DNA of 64,000 bases from Malus domestica (GCF_042453785.1 NC_091665.1:31397001-31461000); one strand, 5' to 3'; positions 22,950-39,707 are shown, counted from the first letter of the stretch. Program-made: numbers and translations. Notes: generated by a model not told the origin, from the sequence alone.

Positions 22950-23575
22950 GTGACATGGTGATCGAGTATATCAGACTTGGGTATCAAGGGATTTGTAACT
23001 ATAAATTTGAGGGATTGTAACGTAAGCATCCCTTGAACTCAACAAACAACTCAAAAGCTATATACGAAAACTCTCACTCCTGAGAAAAATACTAATTATC
23101 ATAACCCTCTCATCAACAGACGTTTGGATTAATAGTACTATGTTAGCAACCGGCAACATCTTCAGGTTGAATTAACAACACTGCTTATGTGTCGGTTGGT
23201 TACCTATCCAGATTTCGGCGTGCAAAAAGTTTCTAATTATTTTGCCTAAAGGGGTTTTTATTAGCTTCTCTCTGAAGTGAGGTGTTATCAGGTTACTTCA
23301 TGTTCGGCACATTAAAAGTCAAACCAGTTATTAAATTTCGCAGTGAGTGATCTAGCAACCTTGTCTTTAGGTTCTAGAACCCAAGGCCGAGACGCGTTCC
23401 TTCTTTGGCCGTAATCGCTTAAGTGCAGAAGTAAGCAACACATTTGACTCCACCACCACCACATCTATTCTATTTGCCCGAGCCTGGTTGCGAGTTGGCA
23501 CGCACACATCACAAGAAAAACGTAATTAGCTCAATAGTTACTCGACCTACGTGCCATGGAGATTTTGTAATTTTT
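22950..23575 (+). mobile_element. Diverged LTR fragment related to the 60734 solo LTR
   Basis: It shares ordered blocks with 60734-61859: a TATAAAT (near 23001), CAACATCTTCAG, TAGCAACCTTGTCTTTAGGT (61628 has the cognate), a GAGTTGGCACGC block and TAGTTACTC near the end. The order is the same and divergence is high, so this is an older copy. Ends are not defined. Confidence 0.6.
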
Positions 23576-23879
23576 TAAGTCAAGTTAAAACTTAGGTTGA
23601 ATTCGGATGATTTCAAGTTGACCCAACTCGAGTTTCACCAGACGTTTTGAAAATAGCATTAGTTAATAGTTATAACTTAATTCGCCTAGAATTCTTACTT
23701 TGGTTAGCCATAAGATTAGCTTAAAATAAATAGTTAATTTCTTTAGTTTTTAGTTTTTATGGATTGTTCGATCATTGTCATGAACTAGAAAGAAATGAAT
23801 CACATTGTCACATTCGAGCTTAGTGGTAAATTAAGCAAATTAATAACATTGTATTTTTTTTATATACAAATGATGGTGG

Positions 23880-24040
23880 GGAGGGAGAATATATGGAGAC
23901 TTATAAGCACATGTAAGGTCCCTCCTCCCACCAATATGAAATTCATTCTCAACACGCCCTCTCATGTGTAATGAATTTTCAAGCCTAACACGTGGACAAC
24001 AGAACGGGAGGACGTGGAGTACATGTGGCCTACCATTAGT
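23880..24040 (-). mobile_element. Degraded TRIM-like remnant
   Basis: Read on the minus strand it contains CCACGTGTTAGGCTTGAAAA and then GGGCGTGTTGAGAATG. These correspond to the internal-to-right-LTR part of the intact TRIM (15531-15580). The left LTR and primer site are not recognisable. Confidence 0.6.
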
Positions 24041-24202
24041 TGAAGGATGATTACTTTTAACCACTTGAGTTACAAACTCCTTGCGGCACTGTATTTCGTA
24101 GAAAAGTGAGCAAGGGTTACAAAGAATACAAATACAGATACAATCTTGTCATACATTAAAATACACATACAACTTATAAACAAATTTCATTTAGAACATG
24201 CA

Positions 24203-25370
24203 TCAAGCTTTCAAATCGTCCATTCCAACAGAGTCCTGCAAAAAGATTAAAAACGCAAAACTTAAACCAAATTATGCAAATTCGAACGAAACTACGTTGC
24301 GCGAACACGAAGAACCCTACCAAGAACTTGTGATTCTCTTCGAGGAGTGGAGAAAAGTTCGTGCAGAATTTCCCCATATCAGAGTTTAATTCAGGAGTTT
24401 CACCACCTAATATGTTCATAAATTTCTTCCTCTCTGGAGCAAGCTTAATTCCAACCTGCATTTCAATCCAACAGCTCAGAACAATTACGCTACCTTTTCA
24501 AAAATGCCGATATGTTACGAATATTATTGATACTTTGAAGCCAACGTTGGCACTATGCGGTCAATACAATTGTCAATATATCGACGATAAACTTAACTGC
24601 AAGAGCATGAATATCTAATTGAAAAGAGAATGAGATTTCTTACACTAAAACTTGAGCTAGCTAGCCAGTTATGCGATTTCTTCAGCGTCTTGGCGTACGC
24701 TTCGCTACAAGCCTTCGACATTGACCAGTCTGGATTATCATGTAGATTCCGAAACAGCTCCACCAAGTAATCCATAGCCCTAAGCACATTCAATTCTCAA
24801 AAACACAAGGTTTGGCTTGCAGGCAGAAAGCATGCAACATGAACATGACATACCTTGTTAACCAGAGTAGAGCATTTGTGCAACTAGATGAGGATTTCGC
24901 AGTTTTCGCTTCAATCTCAACTCGAACTATGCTATACAAGAGGTTAAATTCTGACGGGCTCGACGAATACTTAGAATCCAACCTCTGTAATGTACAGAAG
25001 AGCATCAAAAACCTTGCGAACGTTAAAAAACCAAAACAGATTGCTTGTCCAAAAAGTTACATTATTTTCCTAGAAAAAAGACAGCACCTTACCGATATGT
25101 TATTACCAATATCAGATTTCACAGGGGCAAAGGCAGCTCCAAACTTGTCTGGAATCGAAACAATGAATCGAGAAAAATATGGTCTTGTCAGCATCCAAAC
25201 ACATTAAATTCAATCCGCTTTCGGGTTAAAAATCAAACTCTCATACCTAAAACAGGCAGCAAGTGTTTGCACACATCCAAGAAAGGTTTGGCAAGCATCT
25301 CGCCGGATTTGGATTTAACATGATTCATCCCTTCCAAAGCAGAAGAGAAAACAGTTCCTGATCCTGCCAT
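24203..25370 (-). CDS. GLTP1: Glycolipid transfer protein, GLTP1 type
   Basis: Six exons (25370-25247, 25148-25093, 24984-24854, 24779-24644, 24455-24321, 24235-24203) encode 204 residues, the usual size for plant GLTP1 (about 202). These small cytosolic proteins carry glycosphingolipids between membranes in an all-helical two-layer fold. The sugar-binding residues of the family are visible: Asp54 and Asn58 in KSDIGNNISRL, Trp101 in LLWLTR, and His140 in KKSHNWLASS. The position matching human Lys55 is Arg61, a conservative change. The protein closes with the conserved VGMDD. All introns are GT/AG and in phase. It is unrelated to its neighbours. I am confident it is a GLTP1 orthologue and see no defect. 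Confidence 0.95.
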
Positions 25371-26254
25371 TATTGTGTTTAGTTATCTGCACAAACATCA
25401 CTAGTCAGATTTGGTAATCTGAATATTTTGGTCAGCATGGCAATTTGTATTTGTGTTTGATTTCATAGTTCGATGCGTGCAAGTTAAGAACTTTGCCAAC
25501 TTTTAATACCATGATTGATGCCCAACTACATTTGTTTTTCTTTTCAATTAAATAATTAATCGCATCTAATCACCTAATAACATTAAGGATTTAGTCTCTT
25601 GTTATAAAATTTTTCCATTCAGATGCCTTCAAATTGTCGAAGATCGCCGTGCATGTAGGAATTAAAAAGTGCTCTACCATTAAAGCTGCAAGTTTCGCAT
25701 TCTACAAAACTTTATATAATTTAGAAGAAAAAAAAATCATTCGAATTTAGAGGTAAAAAAAATGACATCGATAATAAAAAGATTGAAAAGGGATAAAAAC
25801 AGAACAAGAAAAAACAAAAACTGGTAAATGGACACAAACCTGAAAACACGAAGATCCCAAAATCAGATATGTCAATCCAGATAGTATTGACATAAAGTTG
25901 AAGATTATTGCGTTAGGCGTTATATTGTTTTCCAAATTGCCATCAATATTTTTTAGAATTTAGTTTTTTACTAAATATGACATCTTATAATGTTTGTTAT
26001 GACAACTCGTCCACGTAAAAATGTATATTATGTAACATGAAAAAGGAAGAAACACATGATCCGTCTAATATTCATAACTCTTAAAATAGGTCTGATGTTC
26101 GAATCTCTAGTTTACATGCATTGATTAGAAATTTTTTTTGAAAAAAAAAATGTTTGACCATAATTGCATTCAAAATAACAAAAATATGATGTCAAATTAC
26201 AAATTTGAGAACTATATGAACCCATTTATTAGAAAACCTAAAACTGCTTCCGTT
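25371..26254. other. Intergenic between GLTP1 and the F-box pseudogene
   Basis: Promoter side of the minus-strand GLTP1 gene, then AT-rich sequence with an A-run near 26140 that may end a small retroposon. No gene supported. Confidence 0.5.
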
Positions 26255-27592
26255 CTAGATAACTTCAACTTGGCAAGTCTCTGAACCCTTTTGAAACAAA
26301 AAAATTTCCTTGTACAACTCCTCTTTTGTATGACATGCCGAACTACCCACGAAATTATTTGGAGAAATCGTCATCTTATTCAAAACCTCACCGTACTTTA
26401 ACAAATACTTCAGCACTTCAACCTCCTCCGGTTCTCCGTGGAATCCGTGCATGGAGATAGTCTTAAGGTGTGATGAGAGGCACACTGGCACAAGCATTGA
26501 TGGATTGACTGGCTTGTAATCGCGATCCCCATGCTGTACGATGAAAGTTTAAGAGAAAGTGTTTCAGATTAGGAGATTTCTTTTGCAAATCTATTACAAG
26601 TTCCCAGCAAAAGCAACGAAGATCTAGCTCCAGTTGATTCAAAATCTCAAAATCAGGCAGATAGTGTGCCTCCAGATATTGAGGAACTAAAAGAGTCAAA
26701 TATTTAACACTTGAAGTACGTACCTGCAAGTAACGTAGATATATTGTCAACATAGGATGGATATTTATACATATATTTTGGAGGCATATAATATTTGAGA
26801 TGAATTTTGGCCTTGACCAAGGATTTAGAATTCTCCAAAACATAATTCGACGACAAACAAGCCCAATTCATATTGACATGGAGGTTTTCAAGTCTCTGGG
26901 CATCAACGAAAAACTCGCACTCGAGAGTATCAGTTGTTAACTGAGGTGCAGAGATGTTAACTACCAAAACATCTCTTCCCATGTTTCCAATCATAGTCAA
27001 ATCTTCAAGCGCAGGGCAGTTCAGAAAGATCTTTACCCTTCCACCGATAATACTGTTATGAGATGTAACATGGAGGTACTTGAGACTTGGGAAACAACCT
27101 GATGTAAAGGTAATATAATTTGTTTCCAACTTCAGACTCACAAATGATCTGCACCCGTAAAAGCTCGGAGGCATTTCAAAAATCTCGAGGAAATCATAAT
27201 AAATACTAAACAAATAAAGATCAAGTTCAATAACATTGTTCTTGATGGCAGTGGATATCCATCTACGAATACAAGAGAAATCTTCATCTTTAAAAGCGAA
27301 AGACTTACAACGAAGACATAGTTTTCTAATGTTGCACGATGAGCCGCATAATTTCATTACGCCGTCAACAAACCTCATAAACCTCCTTTGTTGTTGAGGT
27401 GCATAAGAAAAATCTCTGCTATCAAACTGTAGGCTAATGGGAGCACTGGTACACCTTGTTCCATCTTGTAGACAAACTCGTGGTCCGTACATCATGCAAA
27501 GTTGGAAGGAATGAAAGTAAGTGACAGAGAATCGCGTCCGGTAATTCACTCATCCTATCTCCAGGAGTCTGGCGTTTTGCTTTCGAATCCAT
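26255..27592 (-). pseudogene. F-box/LRR/FBD protein gene, three frameshifts
   Basis: The order is complete. An F-box starts at ATG 27592 (DRMSELPDAILCHLLSFLP), then come leucine-rich repeats (27450-26520) and an FBD domain (LSSHLKTISMHGFHG, GEVLNKMTI) ending at 26255. Such proteins are substrate receptors of SCF ubiquitin ligases. The total span, about 446 codons, is normal. The reading frame changes three times: near 27450 right after the STRW of the F-box (stop at 27436-27434), near 26716, and near 26520. Each shift is by one extra base (or minus two), always in the same direction. No GT/AG intron of sensible size removes them. Translation would stop after 52 residues. Either a pseudogene or, less likely, assembly errors. 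Confidence 0.85.
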
Positions 27593-27856
27593 TGCTCCCT
27601 AAAGACGATCTTGTTTGTTTTGGACTTTTGATATACGAACTTATGAATGTATAGGTTAAAGTTTATGAAGTTATGAATTTATTATAGGTTAAAGAATAAG
27701 TTAGGGTTTTCAGTCTTCTTGTAGGATTGTGCTCACGCTCTTGTCCCGTTGAGATTAAGTCAAACACATCTAAGTGCTTACTTGTGAGATAGAAATTAAA
27801 TTAGCTAGAGAAGTCCTTGTGGTATGGTATATTTAGATCTGACACACACACACACA
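27593..27856. other. Upstream flank of the F-box pseudogene
   Basis: Ends in a short (AC)n run at 27842-27857, immediately before the 60-bp tandem duplication. No gene seen. Confidence 0.5.
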
Positions 27857-27976
27857 CATAATATATATCCGGATTACTTACGGATTACTTGGTGACAAAG
27901 TAAAAGAACTCGGATGCATAATATATATCCGGATTACTTACGGATTACTTGGTGACAAAGTAAAAGAACTCGGATG
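27857..27976. repeat. Exact 60-bp tandem duplication
   Basis: 27857-27916 and 27917-27976 are identical. The unit itself contains CGGATTACTT twice in close succession. The exact identity points to a very recent event. Confidence 0.95.
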
Positions 27977-28074
27977 GTTTGCTTAATTTTTTATGCCTTT
28001 ATGTCTGGATTAAATTCTTATGAAACCCTAGATTCGTAAGAAGTTAAAGTATATAATGTGGTGGAAAAGGAAAG

Positions 28075-28232
28075 GGATCCTCCCACCAAGTCCTCCTCAT
28101 CAACTTATCCGGATCCTTGAAATTTGATCTAACGGCTAAAGTTTTTATAACTTTTAAAATGAGCCCCTATTTGTAACCGTTGGATCAAATTTTAAGAACC
28201 CGGATAAGTCGATGAGGAGAATTCCGGTGGAA
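28075..28232. mobile_element. Fold-back MITE, related to 62645 family
   Basis: Imperfect inverted arms. The left carries TCCTCCTCATCAACTTATCC and AAATTTGATCTAACGG. The right carries CCGTTGGATCAAATTTT and GGATAAGTCGATGAGGAGA. The inner arms match those of the MITE at 62645-62824. The outer limits are approximate. Confidence 0.7.
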
Positions 28233-28721
28233 AATAGTGTTGAGGTAAAAGTAAGATCTGAAACTTTTAAGAGCACCGAAAGCATAAGTCAATTGATTTG
28301 GTTTTGTTTTGTGTCGGCGGAAGGGGAAGTGCGAGTGGGCTGGCTCATGTTGGTATCTCACATCATCCACAAATTATGTCAAAGAAATCAATCAATTTAG
28401 CCATGAATTTTCTTTACCATTTGTTAACTTTTCTTTTATTGTTACTTTTATTTGTCAAGAAAAATCAATCATGGATAGAGGAAGTTAAAATTACGAAATA
28501 CTAGAAATTATAATATGATTAACTATTTTCTATAATCAATCGAATTTTTAGGACTTGCATGATAATTATTTTAGCTTTCAATTTTTAATAATTATTTGGT
28601 TCTTAGTTTTTGGTTTTAATTTTTTGCTTTAGGAATAGTTGGGAGATACATGAGAAAATGGGGAATATGGAATAATGGAGAGGGCGATGGTGGAGGTTCT
28701 CTGAGATTTAAAATTGATAGA

Positions 28722-28950
28722 ATTGGTCCCTGAGTTTGTTTACTGTCAATCATTTTGGTCATTTTGTGTAAAATCTGTTAAAAGGATAAAATAACAAAAA
28801 TATTCTTATTTTTTATCAAATCATTTGAGCACACTGTTTATTAAATTGAATTTTTATTATTAATAATAATAATATTAATATTATTTCTTATTTAACAGAG
28901 ATTTTCTACAAAATGACAAAAAATGATTGAAGTGGACAAACTTAGACACC
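28722..28950. mobile_element. Fold-back MITE with ~50-bp inverted arms
   Basis: The left arm contains CAATCATTTTGGTCATTTTG and AAATCTGTTAA. The right arm contains TTAACAGAGATTTTC and CAAAATGACAAAAAATGATTG, their near complement. The loop is AT-rich with TAA/TAT repeats. No target duplication resolved. Confidence 0.65.
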
Positions 28951-29079
28951 AAAGTGAAGAATTATACCAGTCTCATATCAAAAACCAAACAAAAACTATA
29001 GGGTTAATACATAGGAGAAAAGAGCCAAATATGAAGGAGAAAAGAGGAATGGGATCAAGGAGAAGAAATGTACATGTAA

Positions 29080-29852
29080 GAGCAAGTCCACCCCTAAGGA
29101 CTTTGTGCCAGCACCCAGCGCATTTATCCACTCAAGTGAACAGTAATAGGCCCCAGTGAACAATAACAGACCAAAGCATCTCCATCCCTAAAAAAATGCG
29201 CTGGCACCCAGCGCATTTATTTGGTGTGTTTTTTTTTTTTTTAAGTTTATTTCGGATATGATTTTTAACCAATTTTGGATAAAATTTCAAATAAACTTAA
29301 AAAAAAACACATTGAAATAAAATTACATACTCATCAAATAAACTTAAAAAAAAACACACTAAAATAAAATTACATAAACTCATCAGATAAACTATAGAAA
29401 GAAAAAAATAATTTTTTTTAAATTTTCTGTATTTTTTAATAATTTTTCTGTATTTTTTAATAAATTTTAATTAAGTTAATTAATCTGGACCGTTGATCTT
29501 TGATCAGACGGTCTAGTTTAAAAGTAAAATTTAAATTTTTTTTACCGTTGGAAATCCAACGGTCTAGAAAAACTAGCCGTTGGAAATCCAACGGCTATCA
29601 TAACGCCACGTCGCTGAGCCCAAGTGGGCTGACACATTTTCAGGAAAGCCTGAAACCCACTCGCGCCTTGCGCGCTTGTGTTGCACGCGCCTGAGAAACA
29701 AGCCAGCTTCTTGGTTAGTCCAAAACGTGCTGGGCTGTTGCCTGGCATGGGCTGGGTGCCAGGCAACTCCACGGGCTGGAGCAAATGGACTGAGGGCCAG
29801 CTTGTTTTTTGGACTGAGGGCTGGGACATTTTTTTTCCCGGTGGACTTGCTC
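29080..29852. mobile_element. Harbinger/Tourist-type MITE, 773 bp
   Basis: Begins GAGCAAGTCCACC and ends GGTGGACTTGCTC, a perfect 13-bp inverted repeat. It is flanked by TAA at 29077-29079 and 29853-29855, the PIF/Harbinger signature. Inside are doubled short inverted segments around CCGTTGGAAATCCAACGG. The open frames at 29500-29897 are not genes. Confidence 0.88.
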
Positions 29853-29855
29853 TAA

Positions 29856-31428
29856 GTGTACACTACATTCATCCCCAACCACCATAGAAGAGTTCATGTT
29901 TTAATGATAAATTTGGCCAACTCACTCGAAGATGCTCTTATCTATTCTCATTAAGCTTAATGATTAGTTTTTAGGGTTGTCTTCGGTAGTCCAAACTATC
30001 AAGTAGTCTAATTTTTGGGTGGTGGACTTGGAGATGCAACATAGAAGATGCAGCAATCCAACACCAAAATGGCCTAAAATTCTGACCCAAAAAAGGCCAT
30101 AAACTCCATATGTGACACCCAGAGAGACAAAATAGTAAAATACCAGATCAGACTGGCCTTCCAGATCAGAACAAGACAGAAAGGGAGAGAGAAAGATTGA
30201 GAATATCCCATCTTATCTAAACTAAACTAATTTTTACCAAAATACACATATTAAAAGAAAAAAAAAAACAGTCAGAAAATAAGAAAAAGTGCAGGCGCGT
30301 TTTTGTAAATTAATTTTATTTTAAGAGATACTTTTTTTGAAAATTAGAAAAAATTTTAAGAGTATCAAAAACATAAATTATGTACTGTATTATTTAAAAA
30401 GCTACGGTAAAGTTTATTTGTACTATTTTTATATATATATTTTTTTTATAAAAAACAAATTCATATATTATGATTTGATCGAATAGTAACATTGTATGAT
30501 TATGTTTTCTGCATCACATATATTTTTTTTTTCTTGTATTATTCTTTGAATTTCCTTTTCAAACTTTGCCTTTGACCTAAGGTGACTTGTTTCACCCCTC
30601 ATATTTTATTACCTGTTTATCTTATAAATTACTTTTTTTTTTCATAAATAAAATCGAGATAGAAATTGCAATTTCCCCAAAAAAAAAAAAAAAAAAAAAC
30701 TTAAAAGCGAACAAATATAATCGTCTCCAACCTCCTTTTCCCTTATTCTGCCCCTCCCCCATTTGTCTCTCTTCCTTCTCTCTCTAGAAATTAATTTCCT
30801 CCGCCATTGTCCGTATTTTCTGTTCATATGTATAAATGATTTGTTTCTAGCTCTGTCCGATCCAACAAAAAACCTCCCAGTTGATCCTCATTTGATTTGC
30901 TACTTTTACATATTTCGCAGCTGATTTCAAATTTTCGGAGAGTTTTTTTTGTGTTTTGGCTTGTGAATCGAGGGCGTCGAGGTCAATGTAGGTCAATGTT
31001 CTTGTGATTCAAGATTCGAATTCGTCGTCTGCAATCGTGGATTTGGGATTGGAGGCGGTCTGGATGTGCAGCTGGGAAAAAGGGGGTCCTTTGATTTTCG
31101 AAAAAGTTGCCCTCTTTCTGTGTCGTTGTTGTCGATAAAATCGGATTTCCGAGTTGGGTTTTCTGGGATTTCATATTTATTTTCCATTTGATGGTAATTT
31201 AATGCTCGGAGTGGTTCTTAGGCCGAGTTACTGGGGAAAAAATCGAAGGTTTTGATCGGAGGTGTCAATTGAAAATCTTTTAATTTTAATTTTTGGTGGA
31301 GATTTGGGGGTTTATTTTTTCGCGGTTTTGTGGCTATGCAAACTACAAAGGCTGAATTTTGCACAAATTGCTGTGAAATAAAGCCAGTTTGAGCTTGTGG
31401 GTCGAATCGTATTGGACATTGTTGCATC
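29856..31428 (+). other. Promoter and 5' UTR region of the CK1-like kinase
   Basis: Spacer followed by a likely transcript leader. A TATAAAT at 30831-30837 lies ~600 bases before the ATG. CT-rich and G/T-rich leader sequence follows, and no intron is obvious. A-rich and T-rich runs occur at 30245-30700. Confidence 0.45.
30831..30837 (+). promoter_or_regulatory. Candidate TATA box of the CK1-like kinase
   Basis: TATAAAT followed ~30 bases later by a plausible start region. Placement relative to the gene is reasonable but not proven. Confidence 0.35.
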
Positions 31429-35904
<4,476 letters not shown>

Positions 35905-36974
35905 TGGAAAGCATCTCACTATTGATATTTGCTGAGTCATCTAATGGATAGTACTCGTCTGTCGATGAGTACTGAAAAAAAAAAAAAAAAAAAAATCAAA
36001 AAACAAAGACAAAATTCGCTCGCTTCTGTACATGGGATATCACTTGAGCACCGCGGTTACAGATCCTATTGCACGTCAAATGGCGGCATATCCAGGCTTT
36101 TCCTCCCACTTTTTCGCCTCTCCGAAGAGTTTCCGGCCATTGTAACTGTATCAGAAACGTACATTTTTTTCCTCTTAGCTGTACTATTTACTATTTCTTT
36201 ATCATACGCGTGCTCTGAGACCGGTTTCTGTTGTTTGTAATGGACATAACATTTCAAAAACTTCCCCGACAGTGTTAGCCCGACCTTGATCGGTCGGAAA
36301 TTTGTTGCAGTTCATTATCTTCCACAAACCAGAATGCACAGGTGTTTCCTTTAAGCCTAGGTCTACTAGCCCGACAACCTTGTTTACTAGTTTGACCTTA
36401 TTTACTTGAGAGCTCATGACAACTTGCAAGGTATTGAAAACGAAAACTCTTCAGAGTACATCGATGTATTCCTAACGGATGGATTTGCACTCAGAATCCA
36501 ACGACTCAAGTTGCGATATATACTCATCACCGATACGGATACGGATTCATCATGCTTGCTTTTGGTACTCCGGAGAAGCAAATCTTGATCGAACCTATAT
36601 TTGCCGGTTAAATCTCAGCCACTTGAATGTATAGTAAGACTTTTATATGTACGAAATATGATGCTTTAAAAATCAATGTTTCATTGTTCGGCAACATCGA
36701 AATAGTTATCGAAACCGTCTAGTCCTGTAAACTTAAAAATATATGGAAGAGAAACTCTTCCATTCATGATAGACGAACCAATTCATACATTGGCATCGTC
36801 CCTCTTTCAAAGTCATTGTGTAACCTTAGCTTCTCTGTATGCAGTGGCACGGGAGCGGATAATCGCTAATGAGAACATCCTTTACAAAATATTAACAATG
36901 TGCATCCTTGAAGGAAGCCAATATTGGACTCCAGCGAGAAAAAAATAGGAGATTTCTGCTTTCCAATCTTCGGC
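35905..36974. other. Convergent 3' flanks of CKL and VPS2.2
   Basis: The 3' ends of the plus-strand kinase and the minus-strand VPS2 face each other. An A-run lies at about 35972-35994. No gene supported; transcripts may overlap here. Confidence 0.5.
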
Positions 36975-39422
36975 TCATGGATTTCTAAGAGCTGCCAATC
37001 TTTTCTCGAGATCAACGCTGGAACTGTAAGAAGTTGAAAAACTCTTTAGTTATAAGTTTATAACCAAACTAAAAACAAAAAGATGAAACTGCAACGATGA
37101 ATGCGTATCACGAGTGACATCAATTTGTTTGAGAAGCTCTTTCCGCTGGTGTGTATAAATCATGCAGTCAATTACAATGACAAGGGGATCGGAGGCTGTA
37201 CCTGCTAACACCCGCAGCGTTCTTTGATGCAATTTTTCCTCTGGGAGCTGCTGATAGCTGTCAATAGATCAAATACAAAGCACATCAGATTGAATGGCCA
37301 GGAATAGAGTACATGCTAAACAAAACTCAAAAATGCAAAACCATTGATACCAACCTGTGAGGCGACATCAACGCCAATTTCATCGAGCACCTGTTTGAAT
37401 AAGTTTAACAAAAGAAATTCTGTCAATCCTGGTACCGAAGCCCAATAGTCAACAATATCTATGAAGAATGAGATCCTAAACAATTTCTCAGTTTCATATG
37501 AACTCGTTCCACAGCATCTAACAAAACTTCAACTATCAGAATTAATCTAATCAAAGATGCATAGCATGTATACATCCTTAAAATAGATTTCATTTCCTTT
37601 TCTAGTATATAATGCAAGTAGGACTTACCTGGTTTGTCAGCTCATCAGTTTCCTCTTCCGCATCATCATTATCCACGGCATCATCTATGGCGTCGGACAT
37701 CATTTCAGTCTGCATGAACAAAGCTCTAAGTTATGATCTATGTAAACAACAGAAAGCAGAGAGGAAATTAATTATGTGCCAATATATTGAAAGATAGAAC
37801 CAATCTTACAGTCATATCCATTTGCGCAGATTGCTTCTGAAACTCACGTATCACCTTTGCTTGCTTTGCAGGAGCCATTTGCTGCAATGTAACACAAAAT
37901 CAGCTGCTAAAAAAGCCCTGGAATTTCCTAACTATGAAAATATGAAGCAATGTAACAAAGTATACTTCTATCAGAATTTACTTACATCTAACACAAGTGC
38001 CAGTGTTAACAAAATGCCTTTTAAACTAAAGCTCGTCATTAAATGCAATCTTAAATCTTATTTATAATATGTAAACTACACAAAAATACTGTTTCAATGC
38101 TACAATCAAACCTTATTCACAGCTGCCATTGCATTACTAGCACCTTTCATGCCAACAGCAACCGAGGACTGAGCATGCATTGCCTGCATGATAGAATAAA
38201 GTTAACCAAGAGCATAACATGCAAATCCGACATAAAAAGTTCAAAGAAGAAATCTCGTATAGAGATAGAAATTTGACAGTTCACCTGCGTATGAGTTGCA
38301 ATTCCTCTCACTTGAGCTCGACTTCCTTGTAAGTTAGCTATCTGTTGCCTAAGCCTGACTAGCTGCCTGGCTAGTATTTTAGTTGCTCCCTGCAGAATAC
38401 AAGGCAAAGGCCTGAGGGAATATAAATTGACTACCTCTTATAAGATTCAATTGCAACTGTCACTCGAATATTCATGGACTGACGAGAATGGTCGAATACA
38501 CAAAATATACCTCATTTCCAGTTTTAGCAGTTCTCTTTATCTCAGCGACAAGCTTCTTTTCCTGACATGGCAGCAAAATATATTAACAAAAAGTTCATGA
38601 ATACACGAAAATGAAAAGGGGTTGTTGACTGGAGTCTCTTGACATACTTCTAACTGCAATGCTCCGATTTCCTTCTCTATCCCTGAAGCAAAATGTGGAA
38701 GAAAAACATAAATAAAAGGACCGCAATCAAAGATTTATAATCAAGGAAATGCTGCTTCATTACAAGGTGAGATACAAGACACACAATCGGGTGTATAATT
38801 ACAGGCCAGCTGGATCAAAATAGGATATAGATTACGAGTGAGCGATAGCCCGTCTATAGTGTCTATTCATACAGATCAAAGTCAAAACTAAACCCCAATG
38901 CCTCAATTAATCCAAGAGGAGCATAACACTATGTTTGGATGAAGAAATTTAAGATTACTAAAGAATTTTAAAATGACGGTAATTGAAATAACGAGACTTT
39001 ATTTTCTAGAATTTGTGAATTTTCTTGTTTGGTTAACGTAAAAGAACAATGGAATTGAATATGGAATTTGTTATTTTTAAACTCTCAATCATAGAAATTG
39101 GGAAATGACACCTATTTACATGGAATTTAAACTTGGGAATTGGAGGTGCCAAATTCCAAGTTTTTTTCTATGCAGAAATTCTAATTTTCTATGTTTATGA
39201 AGCCAAACAAAGGAATTGGTGCATGTCAATTTGTAAATTCTGACTTTTATCCAAATTTCAAGTTTATTTCCTTCATCCAAACATAGTGTAAATCAGTTAC
39301 CGAAAAATCCATCAATATAACGTACAAGACACAAACAGTACAATTTCTGTGCTGTGTTTTGACCGTAAAGCCCGGAACTTTGAATCATGATGATGATCAC
39401 TACAATCACAAATGCAGAGAAA

Positions 39423-39464
<42 letters not shown>

Positions 39465-39707
39465 TTACCTCTAGTAGCATGAGTCATTTCTCTCTTGCTC
39501 TCCCGAAGAGCCTCTGCAATAAAAAATGCAAACCCATATGAAAAAAATTAAGAAAATACGAATTAAACCCATAATTCCAATCTAATACGAAAATTAAGAG
39601 CGCTTGAATAATTGAATTTCAGCTTAACCTAATCAAAAACAAAATTTGAGCAAGAGATTAAGAAAGCGCGAACCTTTGGCGGTGGGTTTCTTACTGAAGA
39701 TGTTCAT
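36975..39707 (-). CDS. VPS2.2: ESCRT-III subunit VPS2.2/VPS2.3 (CHMP2-like)
   Basis: Eleven exons on the minus strand (39707-39674, 39513-39469, 38682-38648, 38561-38511, 38389-38285, 38183-38112, 37881-37810, 37709-37629, 37390-37355, 37257-37202, 37023-36975) encode 211 residues, normal for the family. ESCRT-III proteins polymerise on endosomal membranes to bud vesicles into multivesicular bodies. The start MNIFSKKPTAKEALRESKRE and the helix-1 block KILARQLVRLRQQIANLQGS match plant VPS2.2/2.3 rather than VPS2.1. An acidic stretch near residues 150-165 and a C-terminal MIM-type motif, DLEKRLAALRNP, for binding the Vps4 ATPase are present. Every join keeps frame. Intron 2 carries a MITE and an AT microsatellite. 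Confidence 0.95.
38927..39288. mobile_element. MITE in VPS2.2 intron 2, 362 bp
   Basis: Starts CACTATGTTTGGATGAAG and ends with its exact complement, CTTCATCCAAACATAGTG. TAA flanks both sides (38924-38926 and 39289-39291). The TAA duplication fits PIF/Harbinger; the CACTA start with a 3-bp duplication would also fit the CACTA superfamily. Confidence 0.88.
39426..39461. repeat. (AT)n microsatellite in VPS2.2 intron 2
   Basis: About 18 AT units a few bases inside the intron from the exon 2 donor (exon end 39469). Confidence 0.92.

Noticed and set aside
26080-26150. Possible tRNA-like B box (GTTCGAATCTC) before an A-run
   Set aside because: No A box, no cloverleaf and no target duplication; too weak to call a SINE or tRNA.
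26704-26728. A tiny intron that would repair the second F-box frameshift
   Set aside because: The only GT..AG pair spans about 14 bases, far below a workable plant intron, and does not restore the right phase.
29500-29897. Overlapping frames on both strands
   Set aside because: They lie inside the 29080-29852 MITE, whose palindromes keep frames open by chance.
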